Assembly: GCF_030297175.1 (NCBI RefSeq)
Contig: NZ_AP028070.1
Coordinates: 3,534,001-3,598,000, forward strand
DNA: 64,000 nt
Source: Marinobacter sp. LA51
GTDB taxonomy: Bacteria > Pseudomonadota > Gammaproteobacteria > Pseudomonadales > Oleiphilaceae
Reading direction: 5' to 3'
Position 1 is the stretch's first letter. Each line of letters starts with the position of its first letter. Made by a program: the position numbers and the translations under genes. Under the pieces are notes generated by a model, which was not told the DNA's origin, made no database searches, and saw only the letters and a program-made list of their open reading frames with translations. This document shows, one piece after another, positions 8,585 to 17,232 of the stretch.

Positions 8585-9378
8585 TCGCCCCACTTCCGCT
8601 TAGCCGGTCCGTTGTAAACGATGTTGGCGCAACGGACCGGAAAAAAACTACCCTCCGGCCGATCTCGGGCATCCTGGTAACAGGGAATCATGCCCGATAT
8701 GAAGCAGGGAGTCATAAACAACTGATATTCCTGACAATTAAATCCAACATCGGCTGCAAGCCCGGCATGAATAGCAGCCACATTCATTGAAAAGCCGTAG
8801 GTCTCGTTCAGGTAAGCATACACATCCAGGGCTATCTGGAGATGGCGGCCGCCATCCAGGCCAAACTCCTTGGCTTTTGCCAGCATGTAAGGAACCCGCT
8901 CATCGGTATTGGCCAGTGGGCGCCCATAGCCGAATAACGTTCGACCTGCAGCTTTCTCACCCTCGACAAACTCAATAAGGTCACCACCTGCGTCGCAGTG
9001 CCGCCCAGCCCGGTAAAAGAAATCCAGGGCTCGCACCTCAGGGCGCCGGCCGTAAATCGACGCTTCGGAGACACTCATCCCCGCCATCAACGACAGTGAA
9101 GGCGTCGCACGCACAGTAGCCGCCAACGCTGTCACATGATTCGGCCAGATCGAGGCATCCGGATATCCGGTGCACACCCAAAAGGTGTTGAGCAGCTTGG
9201 CCACGTTCTCCTCAACCTCACGCTCCAGAATGGAGTACAGGTACACCCGCATCCACTCATGGTCGCCAAGATCCTGATGAAGATCCTTGCTGTGCAGGAT
9301 CACCCGGTCCGACAGGAAGGCCTTACCTTTGCGGGTTAGCCAGTGCTTCTCGGTTTCCAGCAGATTTTTGTGGCTCAT
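8581..9378 (-). CDS. Citrate-synthase superfamily protein lacking classical catalytic residues (subunit B)
   Basis: The start is ATG 9378, overlapping the upstream gene by 4 bases, giving 265 residues. The order of motifs follows citrate synthase: a large-domain helix pair ending at EASIYGRRPE (about 105-114), then LFGYGRPLANTDERVPYML (148-165), then MNVAAIHAGLAADVGF (198-213) and an ending ANIVYNGPAKRKW. By eye, Tyr109 sits where citrate synthase has the His of its HGGA motif, Arg153 where it has the His of GFGHR, and Ala201 where it has the Asp of NVDF. If this alignment holds, the protein cannot act as an ordinary citrate synthase. It is last in a three-gene operon after a similar protein and a ThDP enzyme, so it may be a regulatory or structural subunit, or use other chemistry. 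Annotation as citryl-CoA lyase would be possible but unproven. Confidence 0.75.
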   Translation of the reverse strand: MSHKNLLETEKHWLTRKGKAFLSDRVILHSKDLHQDLGDHEWMRVYLYSILEREVEENVAKLLNTFWVCTGYPDASIWPNHVTALAATVRATPSLSLMAGMSVSEASIYGRRPEVRALDFFYRAGRHCDAGGDLIEFVEGEKAAGRTLFGYGRPLANTDERVPYMLAKAKEFGLDGGRHLQIALDVYAYLNETYGFSMNVAAIHAGLAADVGFNCQEYQLFMTPCFISGMIPCYQDARDRPEGSFFPVRCANIVYNGPAKRKWGD

Positions 9379-10205
9379 TCGCGTGCCCCCTTCTGATGCT
9401 GGCCTGCAGGAAATGCATCTTCTTCGAGTTCGATGGCCGGGCCGTAGAAGGGGAAGTTTTTCCATCCCACGTGCTTTTGCTCCAGGGCATGCACCGCGGC
9501 GCCGGGAAGCCTCAGCATCAGGTACAACATACTGCCCTGGTCCTCGTTCATGCCCAAATCCACCAATGCCGCGGCGGCCAGCCCACTCATGGCCAGGGGA
9601 TAGCCAACATGCAGCTCCAGGGCCTGCCGGTTTGCTTTCAGCCAGGCCAGCGCACCATTGGCCGGTGCCAAGCCAGCCAGCAGCTCCAGAGATTGCAGGA
9701 TCGGTGTCGGAGTGGCGTCACCATTGGGATCGAAACCGGGCGCATGCTCCATGGGCAACCAGATGTCGGCGCGCTCGTCATCGCTGGGGTTCAGTAATCG
9801 CTTCTGCCATCGGGTGATGTCGAACTGACATTCCTGCCAGAGCGCCATACAGATCGAGAGCTCCTGGGCGCCTCCGTACTGACCGGCACCAACCGCCAAA
9901 GCGGCCATTAGTGCAGAGCTATGGTTGGTTTGGGCAACACCGGCGTTCATGGCGGCCCGGACACTGGCTTCCCGCGGGCCGGGATTAGCTAGCACCATCG
10001 CCAGCTTTTCCAGCAACGCAGTATCCGGAATTTTCGGCCGCTCTCCCTTAAACAGCAGCAGCAGGTATTCAAACCAGCTGGCGTTGGGAATGACCTCATT
10101 GTGCACATCGTAGCCGCTGCAAAAACTGGCCTTGGCGGCGAATGGATTAGAAGGTTCTGGTTCTTCCAGCCAAATATTGGAGTGGTACTGGTACTCTGTT
10201 GCCAT
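9375..10205 (-). CDS. Citrate-synthase/citryl-CoA-lyase-like protein (subunit A)
   Basis: The 276-residue product resembles the short citryl-CoA lyase or ATP-citrate-lyase C-terminal type of the citrate synthase superfamily. The best segment is AQTNHSSALMAALAVGAGQY followed by GGAQE (91-115), matching the region that ends in HGGAN in citrate synthase but with Tyr110 in place of His; ATP-citrate lyases also have a non-His residue here. A C-terminal piece GYPLAMSGLAAAALVDLGM (201-219) matches the region normally carrying the catalytic Asp, without a clear Asp. It begins 11 bases after the ThDP enzyme and overlaps the next gene by 4 bases, so all three are probably made together, and A and B may form a hetero-oligomer. 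Substrate unknown. Confidence 0.78.
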   Translation of the reverse strand: MATEYQYHSNIWLEEPEPSNPFAAKASFCSGYDVHNEVIPNASWFEYLLLLFKGERPKIPDTALLEKLAMVLANPGPREASVRAAMNAGVAQTNHSSALMAALAVGAGQYGGAQELSICMALWQECQFDITRWQKRLLNPSDDERADIWLPMEHAPGFDPNGDATPTPILQSLELLAGLAPANGALAWLKANRQALELHVGYPLAMSGLAAAALVDLGMNEDQGSMLYLMLRLPGAAVHALEQKHVGWKNFPFYGPAIELEEDAFPAGQHQKGARE

Positions 10206-10216
10206 GCTGATCCCGC

Positions 10217-11941
10217 TTATTCCGTCTCTTTGAGTACTTTCATCCGGACGCCCATGGGCGGCACCTCTTCACGATCAACCAGGATATCAAGCAAGCACGG
10301 GCCGGGACGCGCCAAAATCGACGCCAGATCAAGCTCATGAAGCTCTTCCAGGGTCGCAATCCGGTAGGATTCCACACCAACGGCTTCTGCCATCTTCGCG
10401 TAATCGACGCGTGGCAGCTCATTGGCAATCTGCTCTGCACCGCCCAGCGCCTGGCCATGGCGAATCATGCCCAGTGATGAATCGTTCAGCACCACCATCA
10501 ACACGTTGCAATTCTCCTGGGCTGCGGTGGTGAGTTCCTGGCCCGACATCAAATAGCTGCCGTCGCCCGTCACACACAAAACCGGTTCATCGCGAGCCGC
10601 CAGAGCAATACCCACCGAAGCCCCTATCGCCCAGCCCATCGAAGCGAAACCAACGCCAATGTGAAACAAGTTCCGGGAAGCCAAAGGCCGCCCAGGCTGC
10701 CCAACGCTCCAGTGGTGTATGCCCCACAAAAAGCTGTTACCGGTGTCGAACAGGATCCGCGTTGTTTCAGGGCAGGCCTTGCTCAAATAGGTCATCAGTG
10801 CCGGGGGCTTTACCGGGCCCGACGTGTCGAAGCAGCTTTCCCGGAAACGGCCTTCGACAAACTCGGGAACGCCATCGCCAGTACCCCACGTCGTCGGACT
10901 GATTTTTCCTGGTACCCCACTCAGATCTTTTAAAAGCGCTTCAACAACGTGCCTGGGCTCACCCAGAACCACATGGCCCGCCATGGTTGCCCGAGTTAAG
11001 TGTTCGGGGTTTCTGGACAGGTGAATAAGGCGCGCAGACAGCAGGCCATCCGGACTCCAGCCAGCTGTGGAGACCTCATCCAGGGCAGCGCCTACCATGA
11101 TAACCCTGTCGGCATTTTCCGGCTTCAACGCCTCGGTTGCGCGTTGGTGGCCAGCAAAGCCAAAAACACCCCGGTATTGGGGATGAAAACTGTTCACCAG
11201 GCCCTTACCGCGAGGTGTGGTTACCAGGTTCCAATGCCGCAGCTCCGCTAATTGTATCCATTGGTCTGCCGAGTGGATCGCATCTTCACCCAGCACGATG
11301 GTTGCCTGCATGACATCCGTGAGATCGCTGACTACCCGCTCGACGGAACCCGAATCGGGCACCACTTCATTGGGGATGAAGGCGCTCAGGCCCAGAGCCA
11401 TGGAGGCGTCTTGAACGCCGTGGCGCATAACATCCAGCGGAATAGCCAGATGTACCGGCCCAGGCTGCTGGCCGAGCGCATGGCTTAAGGCATGCAACAG
11501 CTTGGATTCTAGCTGATCAGGATGCGAGACCAACGTGTTGTAGCGGGTACAGCTGGAAAACATATCCAGGGTATTGATGCCAGTGCAGGAGGATTCCTGA
11601 AATGCACCCTGGCCAAATCGGTTCAGCGAAGTCTGTGCAGTTATCACCAACATGGGGATATTGTCGGCGTAGGCGTTTGCCACCCCTGTCAGCAGATTAG
11701 TCGAGCCCGGCCCGGCCGTAGCGCAACAAACGCCAATTCGGCCAGTTTCCCGGGCATAACCATCAGCCATGAAGGCGGCGCCGGTCTCGTGGCGAGCGGT
11801 GACAGCCCGAATTCCACCCTGGCGCTCACTCCGCGCGAGCGCATTATACAGCGGCTCTATGCTGCCCCCAGGAACACCGAACACGTACGCCACTCCCAGG
11901 CGCTCAAGGTACCGCAAAATCAAATCACCACAATCAAGCAT
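10217..11941 (-). CDS. Thiamine-diphosphate-dependent enzyme, acetolactate-synthase-like
   Basis: The 574-residue protein has all three domains of the acetohydroxyacid synthase/benzoylformate decarboxylase fold. Near the start are GVAYVFGVPGGSIEPLYNAL and TARHETGAAFMADGYAR, containing the catalytic Glu that activates ThDP, then TAGPGSTNLLTGVANAYADN. The C-terminal ThDP/Mg motif is GDGSYLMSGQELTTAAQ ending in LNDSSLG. The enzyme therefore looks active. Possible reactions are carboligation or decarboxylation of 2-keto acids; the exact substrate is not readable. A classical acetolactate synthase would usually have a small regulatory subunit next to it, absent here; instead two citrate-synthase-like genes follow. 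Glyoxylate carboligase is less likely, as the gene is 8 kb from hyi and garR. Confidence 0.88.
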   Translation of the reverse strand: MLDCGDLILRYLERLGVAYVFGVPGGSIEPLYNALARSERQGGIRAVTARHETGAAFMADGYARETGRIGVCCATAGPGSTNLLTGVANAYADNIPMLVITAQTSLNRFGQGAFQESSCTGINTLDMFSSCTRYNTLVSHPDQLESKLLHALSHALGQQPGPVHLAIPLDVMRHGVQDASMALGLSAFIPNEVVPDSGSVERVVSDLTDVMQATIVLGEDAIHSADQWIQLAELRHWNLVTTPRGKGLVNSFHPQYRGVFGFAGHQRATEALKPENADRVIMVGAALDEVSTAGWSPDGLLSARLIHLSRNPEHLTRATMAGHVVLGEPRHVVEALLKDLSGVPGKISPTTWGTGDGVPEFVEGRFRESCFDTSGPVKPPALMTYLSKACPETTRILFDTGNSFLWGIHHWSVGQPGRPLASRNLFHIGVGFASMGWAIGASVGIALAARDEPVLCVTGDGSYLMSGQELTTAAQENCNVLMVVLNDSSLGMIRHGQALGGAEQIANELPRVDYAKMAEAVGVESYRIATLEELHELDLASILARPGPCLLDILVDREEVPPMGVRMKVLKETE

Positions 11942-11994
11942 AAGCTGTTCGTTAAATCATAGAGGGAGGAAAAGGCTTGATACCTTAGTCCGTA

Positions 11995-13680
11995 TTATTC
12001 GTTCAGGGGAACCGGCATCGCGATGCCATAACCCTGTGCGTAGTCGAAGCCGAGTTTGGTGAGGCAGTCTTTCACGTCATCGTTTTCGACAAATTCGGCG
12101 ATGGTTTTCAGTCCGGCGGCGTGGCCGATGCGATTGCAGGCGTCGACGATCCCCATATCAATTGGATCGGCGAGCAAGTTCTGGATAAAGCCCCCATCCA
12201 CCTTCAGATAATCAATCGGCAGGGCTTTGAGATAGGTAAAGGAGCTCATTCCGGTACCAAAGTCATCGAGGGCAAACTCGAAACCTTCTTTACGGGCTCG
12301 CTCGATAAACCCGATCGTATCGTTTAAATGCGCAATGGCAGACGTTTCGGTGATTTCAAAGCAGATCCGAGCCGGAAGGATGGAATACTCCTGAACCTTG
12401 CGATGTATGAATTGGAACAACTCACCATCGCTGAGAGAGCCACCGGACAAGTTGATGAAAAAAGTACCGGTGGATTCCCGGCCGAGGCCAGTGCGGTCCA
12501 GGTAGGCAAATGCCAGGTCAATGACCCTCCGGTCAATGCGCGGCATCAATCCGAAGCGCTCTGCCGCCGGGATGAAAGCGCCGGGAGGCACAATGTCGTC
12601 ACCGTCACGCAAGCGCACCAGAAACTCGGTTCGGAAACCGTCGGCACTGGCCTCCTGCAGGGGAATCATTACCTGGTGATACAGGAAGAAATCGTCGGTT
12701 TGCAAGGCGCTCTGAAGGCGACTGGTCCAATGCATATCGCGCTGGCGCTGTTGCATGTTCAGGTCACTGGTTTCGTAAACCTGAACGTTGTCCCGCCCCC
12801 GGTCCTTGGCGGCATAGCAGGCCAAATCGGCGTGGCTGAGCAGCTCGCTGGCCGTTTTGTAATTACTCCCCATGATCACCATACCGACGCTGAGGGAGAC
12901 AGCGAACGGCTTATCCTCCCAGACAAAACGGTATTCACGGACCTCTTTGCACAGGTTTTCTGCAACCTTGCGGGCATCCACCGCGTCGCAGTTCCGCAAC
13001 AGTATCCCAAACTCGTCGCCACCTAATCGTGCCAGGGTGTCGGATCCTCTGAGCCTCAGTCCGAGCAATTTCGAAAGCTGTTTAAGCAGTTCATCGCCGG
13101 CCATGTGGCCGCAGGTGTCGTTGATAATCTTGAACTGGTCGAGATCCAGGTACAGCAACACGCAATCGCGCGCTGACTTGCGGGAATCATGGAGTGACTG
13201 AACTAGCTGGCGTTCAAATTCCCGACGATTAACCAGATCGGTCAGGCTGTCGTGATAGGCCATGTGCTCCAGGGTCGACTCGGCACGTTTTTTGGCAAGG
13301 CGGATGGACACTTCCCGCATCTCGCGCTGAATCGCAGGAATCAACCGGTTCAGGTTGTCCTTCATGATGTAATCCTGAGCGCCGGCCTTCATTGCACTTA
13401 CTGCGACGTCCTCTCCAATCAAACCGGACACGATAATCACCGGCAAATCGGGCGCATATTGGCGGCTCAGTTCCAGCACCCGAAAGGAGGTAAAACCAGG
13501 CAAGCTATGATCGGTGATGACCATATCCCAGATTTCTTCCATGAGCGCGGTTTCCATCGCGCTCTCGCTGTCCACCACTCTGTAGTAGGGCTCAATGCCC
13601 CCCTTTTTCAGAGCGCGCAACAGAAGGAAGGTGTCATCCTCAGAGTCTTCAATCAGCAACACCCGAAGGCGGCTTTTCAT
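11995..13680 (-). CDS. REC-GGDEF-EAL response regulator (c-di-GMP turnover)
   Basis: About 561 residues from ATG 13680 (GGTGAG just upstream; GTG 13695 is an alternative). Domain order: receiver (about 1-120) with phospho-acceptor Asp in MVITDHSLPGF; GGDEF (about 140-290) with intact LARLGGDEFGILL and an RGSD inhibitory site five residues before it; EAL-type domain (about 310-560). In the latter the signature reads TEFLVRL instead of EAL, but the Glu is kept, as are NLSGG, EITET, the DDFGTG motif, YLKVDG and AEFVEN. Both cyclase and phosphodiesterase activity are thus possible. It is last in the operon with a YfiR-like protein, sensor kinase and single-domain regulator, and is a likely output of that kinase. 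Confidence 0.92.
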   Translation of the reverse strand: MKSRLRVLLIEDSEDDTFLLLRALKKGGIEPYYRVVDSESAMETALMEEIWDMVITDHSLPGFTSFRVLELSRQYAPDLPVIIVSGLIGEDVAVSAMKAGAQDYIMKDNLNRLIPAIQREMREVSIRLAKKRAESTLEHMAYHDSLTDLVNRREFERQLVQSLHDSRKSARDCVLLYLDLDQFKIINDTCGHMAGDELLKQLSKLLGLRLRGSDTLARLGGDEFGILLRNCDAVDARKVAENLCKEVREYRFVWEDKPFAVSLSVGMVIMGSNYKTASELLSHADLACYAAKDRGRDNVQVYETSDLNMQQRQRDMHWTSRLQSALQTDDFFLYHQVMIPLQEASADGFRTEFLVRLRDGDDIVPPGAFIPAAERFGLMPRIDRRVIDLAFAYLDRTGLGRESTGTFFINLSGGSLSDGELFQFIHRKVQEYSILPARICFEITETSAIAHLNDTIGFIERARKEGFEFALDDFGTGMSSFTYLKALPIDYLKVDGGFIQNLLADPIDMGIVDACNRIGHAAGLKTIAEFVENDDVKDCLTKLGFDYAQGYGIAMPVPLNE

Positions 13681-13702
13681 GTCACTCACCAGCACTACCT
13701 TT

Positions 13703-14164
13703 TCAGAATGATCGGGACGAACCGACCATGGGGACTTGATTTACCGTTAACCAATAGCGAGCCAGCAAGCACATCTGCTCACTAAACCTACTATAGTCAA
13801 TCTGCTTGGTAACGAAGCTATTGGCACCCAGCCGATAAGCTTCGCGCAGTTCGCTCGGCTCATCCGACGAAGTCATCATGACCACCGGCAGCCAATCCGT
13901 CTGCGGCGTCGAACGGATACGCCGCAAAACCTCAAGGCCACTGACCTTGGGCAACTTGAGATCCAGAAGAATTACACCAAGAGTGTCGACCTGGGGTGAA
14001 CGTTTGCTGCTTTCGGTGCCAAAGAGAAATTCAAGAGCGGCCTGACCGTCCTCCTGAAGAATAATCGGGCTCTGACTGCTCGCCTTCCGGAGCGCCCGCA
14101 TCGTCAGGATCTGGTCATCGGGGTTGTCTTCAACAACCAGAATAGAACAATCACCTTTAGCCAT
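13703..14164 (-). CDS. Single-domain response regulator (Rcp1-like)
   Basis: The 153-residue protein is only a receiver domain: acidic pocket in ILVVEDNPDDQIL, phospho-acceptor Asp in GVILLDLKLPKVSG, conserved Thr/Ser in VVMMTSSDEPSE and Lys in NSFVTKQ. The Rcp1-type features are the NPDD start and a long insertion before the Asp, with the family's usual kinase partners being phytochrome-like. It has no DNA-binding or enzyme output domain, so it probably relays phosphate or regulates by protein contact. It lies 48 bases after the kinase gene and 22 bases before the REC-GGDEF-EAL gene. Confidence 0.92.
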   Translation of the reverse strand: MAKGDCSILVVEDNPDDQILTMRALRKASSQSPIILQEDGQAALEFLFGTESSKRSPQVDTLGVILLDLKLPKVSGLEVLRRIRSTPQTDWLPVVMMTSSDEPSELREAYRLGANSFVTKQIDYSRFSEQMCLLARYWLTVNQVPMVGSSRSF

Positions 14165-14212
14165 AGTCTCTCCAATTCCGCCGGGTCATCTGATAGTTGC
14201 AACCCCTTACGT

Positions 14213-15670
14213 TCAGCCACGATCCGGGCGGGGAAACTCTAAATAGAAGCAAGCACCACTGTCGATTGGCGATTCAGCGAATACCCGGCCGAAATGGCGC
14301 CGTACTACCCGATCTACCGTGGCTAGCCCCAAACCCGTTCCGGAGAATTGGGCCGGGGTATGCAAACGGTTAAAAGCCACAAACAGCTTGTCGACATACT
14401 TCATATCGAACCCCACCCCATTGTCCTTCAACGCGATGGTAATACTGTTGAGCTCTTCACACGCAGACACATCAATCGCTCTTTTCTCGTTTTTTGAGGT
14501 GTATTTCCACGCGTTTTCCAGCAGGTTCTGGAAAGCAATGCGTAACATGCGCTCATCGCCAACCACCTGCATGTCCGGCTGAATGGTCACTTCCGACGGC
14601 AACGTGTCGACAGTGTCCTGCAATTCCTCAACGATTTCCGCCAGCATAGTACTCAGGTCAACGCGCTCGACCTCCATGGCCTGCCGACTGACGCGGGAAA
14701 GTACCAGCATGCCGTCAATCAGGCTTCCCATTCTCACGGTCGCAGCACGAATTCTAGCCAGATAATCGAGACCGACATCATTCAATTGTTCCCGGCAGTC
14801 CTCCTCAAGGGCCTGACCGAAACCCTCGATGGCTCTCAGGGGCTGACGCAAATCGTGGGACACCGAAAAACTGAACGCTTCCAGCTCACGGTTAGCCAGA
14901 CTCAGTTCCGAGGTTCGCTCGGCAACCGTGCGCTCCAGGTCATCCTTGCTCTGCAGGATTTTCTGGTTCTGGTCCTGGATGGTGCCAATCATCTCGTTAA
15001 ACGCACTGCCCAGACGGCCCAACTCGTCTTTTCCGTACACCGGCACGCGAATGGAGTAATCATGCTCATGGGAAATCCGGTCGGCGGCATTGGAGAGCTC
15101 AACGATGGGCTCAGAAATCAATCGCTGAAGACGCGACGCCACCCAGATCAACAGCCCCAGTATCCCGATACCCACGCTGAACGATATGACGATGAAGGTC
15201 CAGATGTGCTCCCGAAGCACCTCGAGCCGGGACATCAGATAAAATTGCCCCACAATATCGCCATCCAACATGACCGGTTCAAGCAGACGATAATAGTCGC
15301 CCACAAACCCCACTTCCGGCTCGGCATCCAGGCTGGGGCACGGTTCGTAGCCTGTCCCGTTCAAGGCACTCATGAGGTCCCCTGCAACGTTATAGACGCA
15401 GACCTGCTCAATGGTATTGATCTGATTCAGGCTCGAGATAATGGTGTTGATCTGCTGACTGTCCTCAAACAGCAGAGCTGCGGCCGACTGCTCCGCCAGG
15501 ATGTCTGCAATGACGTGCAGCTCAGACTCAAGCTGTTCCTCGGAGGTGCGATTTTCCACCACAACCAGACTGGTGCAGACGAGCAGAATACCCAGGGTAC
15601 TGATGGAGACCGTCAGCAACAGGAGCTTGGTTTTCAGGGGCCAATACTGCCAGCGCCAGCGCTCGCTCAT
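14213..15670 (-). CDS. CHASE8-like HAMP sensor histidine kinase
   Basis: 485 residues. A first membrane segment (about 13-35) is followed by a periplasmic part with EEQLESELHVIADILAEQSA and AALLFEDSQQINTIISSL, which resembles the CHASE8 domain of YfiN/TpbB. A second membrane segment (about 155-180), a HAMP linker, a coiled stretch and then a kinase core follow: phospho-acceptor His in SVSHDLRQPLRAI, N-box NLLENAWKYTS, and Gly boxes DNGVGFD and GTGLGLATV. In YfiN the same sensory half carries a GGDEF output; here it is a kinase. The start overlaps the end of the yfiR-like gene by 4 bases, so the two should act as a pair across the inner membrane. Confidence 0.9.
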   Translation of the reverse strand: MSERWRWQYWPLKTKLLLLTVSISTLGILLVCTSLVVVENRTSEEQLESELHVIADILAEQSAAALLFEDSQQINTIISSLNQINTIEQVCVYNVAGDLMSALNGTGYEPCPSLDAEPEVGFVGDYYRLLEPVMLDGDIVGQFYLMSRLEVLREHIWTFIVISFSVGIGILGLLIWVASRLQRLISEPIVELSNAADRISHEHDYSIRVPVYGKDELGRLGSAFNEMIGTIQDQNQKILQSKDDLERTVAERTSELSLANRELEAFSFSVSHDLRQPLRAIEGFGQALEEDCREQLNDVGLDYLARIRAATVRMGSLIDGMLVLSRVSRQAMEVERVDLSTMLAEIVEELQDTVDTLPSEVTIQPDMQVVGDERMLRIAFQNLLENAWKYTSKNEKRAIDVSACEELNSITIALKDNGVGFDMKYVDKLFVAFNRLHTPAQFSGTGLGLATVDRVVRRHFGRVFAESPIDSGACFYLEFPRPDRG

Positions 15671-16212
15671 CGGATCACCCTCAAGGCGAGTTCCAGCAAG
15701 CGGGAGTTGATCTGGAGCCCAGATTTCTGGGCCGCCAGCAAATTGATCTCAAAGCGAATAACGTTGCCTTCCTTGACGTAGCCGATGATTCCCCCTTCCT
15801 CGACGAAATCGGGGATCTCACTGATGGTCAGAATTTGCCGGGCATGCGCAAAGTCGGTGATCTCGGCAAGAGCGCGGGCTTTGTCAGCACCCACGAACAG
15901 CACCTGGCAGCGATCGATCTCCTGCAACGAAGCAGGAAAATCCAGCTTAAGAGCCCGGCCCTGGGACACGCGGCCATTCAACTGTTGAAGTACATCGCCA
16001 AACGGGTTTCTGCCAAAAACACAGATGGTCAACCCGGTCATTTCCTCAGAAGGCTCAGACCAGGTGATAAAGCGAGTGAAGTTATAGAGAAATGCTGCCT
16101 TTACCTCATATTCTGAACGCACTGCACCGTAGGCCGTCCCCAGGGTCGACCACAGCAGCATCGCTATGAGAAATTTTAAAAACACCTGAGGGCAGCCCCC
16201 GGCCACATGCAT
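15667..16212 (-). CDS. YfiR-like periplasmic regulator (DUF4154 family)
   Basis: The 181-residue protein has a signal peptide (VFLKFLIAMLLWSTLGTAYGA) and the DUF4154 pattern SEYEVKAAFLYNFTRFITW, with later LTICVFGRNPFGD, CQVLFVGADKA and ILTISEIPDFVEEGGIIGY. YfiR proteins are periplasmic repressors that bind the periplasmic domain of their membrane partner, in Pseudomonas the diguanylate cyclase YfiN. The partner here is probably the CHASE8-type kinase that overlaps its stop codon. It is the first gene of a four-gene operon. One Cys is kept in the ICVFG segment and one in RCQVL; whether they form a disulphide is unknown. Confidence 0.9.
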   Translation of the reverse strand: MHVAGGCPQVFLKFLIAMLLWSTLGTAYGAVRSEYEVKAAFLYNFTRFITWSEPSEEMTGLTICVFGRNPFGDVLQQLNGRVSQGRALKLDFPASLQEIDRCQVLFVGADKARALAEITDFAHARQILTISEIPDFVEEGGIIGYVKEGNVIRFEINLLAAQKSGLQINSRLLELALRVIR

Positions 16213-16493
16213 TAACGAACCCTTACCCTAAGAGACGCACGCTCTGTACGTCCGGTAAGCCAGCCCGGAGTGTGTCGATCCATCGCAATCAGCAGTCGGC
16301 TTGTTGAGAGGCTTTGCACTTAAAACCACCAATTGCCGGCATGTTCCCCGAAGGTTAGCATCGGTGGTCTTCGCGTCAATAAACGGTTGGTTAAGAAGTG
16401 TTTTCAGATGTGTCTGAGATGGCACTGCCGCGAACAATCTGAGACTCTATACTGTCCCCCAGCCCCTTCTCTTGATAGCCACCCTTATTAATT

Positions 16494-16976
16494 ATGAAAA
16501 CAAACCTGATTACCCGCGCCGGGTTCGACAAGCTGCAACAGGAACTGGATTTTCTCTGGCGCACCGAGCGGCCTGAAGTCACCCGGAAGGTGACCTGGGC
16601 TGCCAGCCTCGGCGACCGGTCAGAAAACGCAGACTACCAGTACAACAAGCGCCGCCTGCGCGAAATCGACCGACGAGTGCGCTACATCCGAACCCGCCTG
16701 GAGAGTGTCAGGATTGTGGACTATTCCGAGGTTCAGGAAGGCCGGGTCTTTTTCGGCGCCTGGGTCCGGCTGGTGGACGACGAAACGTCCCTGACAATCC
16801 GAATTGTCGGCCCCGATGAGATCTACGAGCGCAAGGATTTCGTGTCTATCGACGCCCCCATTGCCCGCGCATGCCTGAAGAAGGAGCCCGGCGACGAGGT
16901 ATCGGTGCAAACACCCACGGCAGAAAAGCTCTGGTGGATTGACCAGGTGTGGTACGACGAAAACGGTTCGATCTAA
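16494..16976 (+). CDS. greB: Transcription elongation factor GreB
   Basis: The 160-residue protein rescues backtracked RNA polymerase by stimulating transcript cleavage through the secondary channel. The N-terminal coiled coil begins MKTNLITRAGFDKLQQEL and includes the loop ASLGDRSENADYQYNKR, whose two acidic residues (D and E) are those that act at the polymerase active site. The C-terminal FKBP-like domain carries VQTPTAEKLWWIDQVWY. The GreB-specific features are RRLREIDRRVRYI and length near 160. The gene is alone, divergent from the yfiR operon, with a 281-base intergenic region upstream in which I see no further gene. Confidence 0.96.
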   Translation: MKTNLITRAGFDKLQQELDFLWRTERPEVTRKVTWAASLGDRSENADYQYNKRRLREIDRRVRYIRTRLESVRIVDYSEVQEGRVFFGAWVRLVDDETSLTIRIVGPDEIYERKDFVSIDAPIARACLKKEPGDEVSVQTPTAEKLWWIDQVWYDENGSI

Positions 16977-16983
16977 CGAAAAA

Positions 16984-17003
16984 AACCCCGCAAGAACGGG
17001 GTT
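16984..17003. terminator. Intrinsic terminator-like hairpin downstream of greB
   Basis: Stem AACCCCG (16984-16990) / CGGGGTT (16997-17003), loop CAAGAA, 7 bases after the greB stop. The adenine run lies on the left side, so the U-tail fits best a leftward transcript; it may act in both directions. Confidence 0.65.
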
Positions 17004-17232
17004 AAGGCTAGCGCTGTGCTGGAGAGCGAAGCGGACTGTGTTGGTCGCCCGCCTCGAATATTACAAGTTCTATTATGCACGACCGGGGTTACAGCAGCGT
17101 GGCTGGTGAATTACCTTTTGTTCAGATGCGCCCGCGTGCTGGGGAAACTGGAATTAGGTTGTACACTCTAGGCTCTGGCGCTATTTTGCGGGGATAGATT
17201 TTCCTGAAGATTCGCAAACACGGAGCCTGTCC

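Noticed and set aside
10217..11941. Glyoxylate carboligase (gcl) as identity of the ThDP enzyme
   Set aside because: The gene is not beside hyi and garR, and it forms an operon with citrate-synthase-like genes; the motifs do not settle the substrate.
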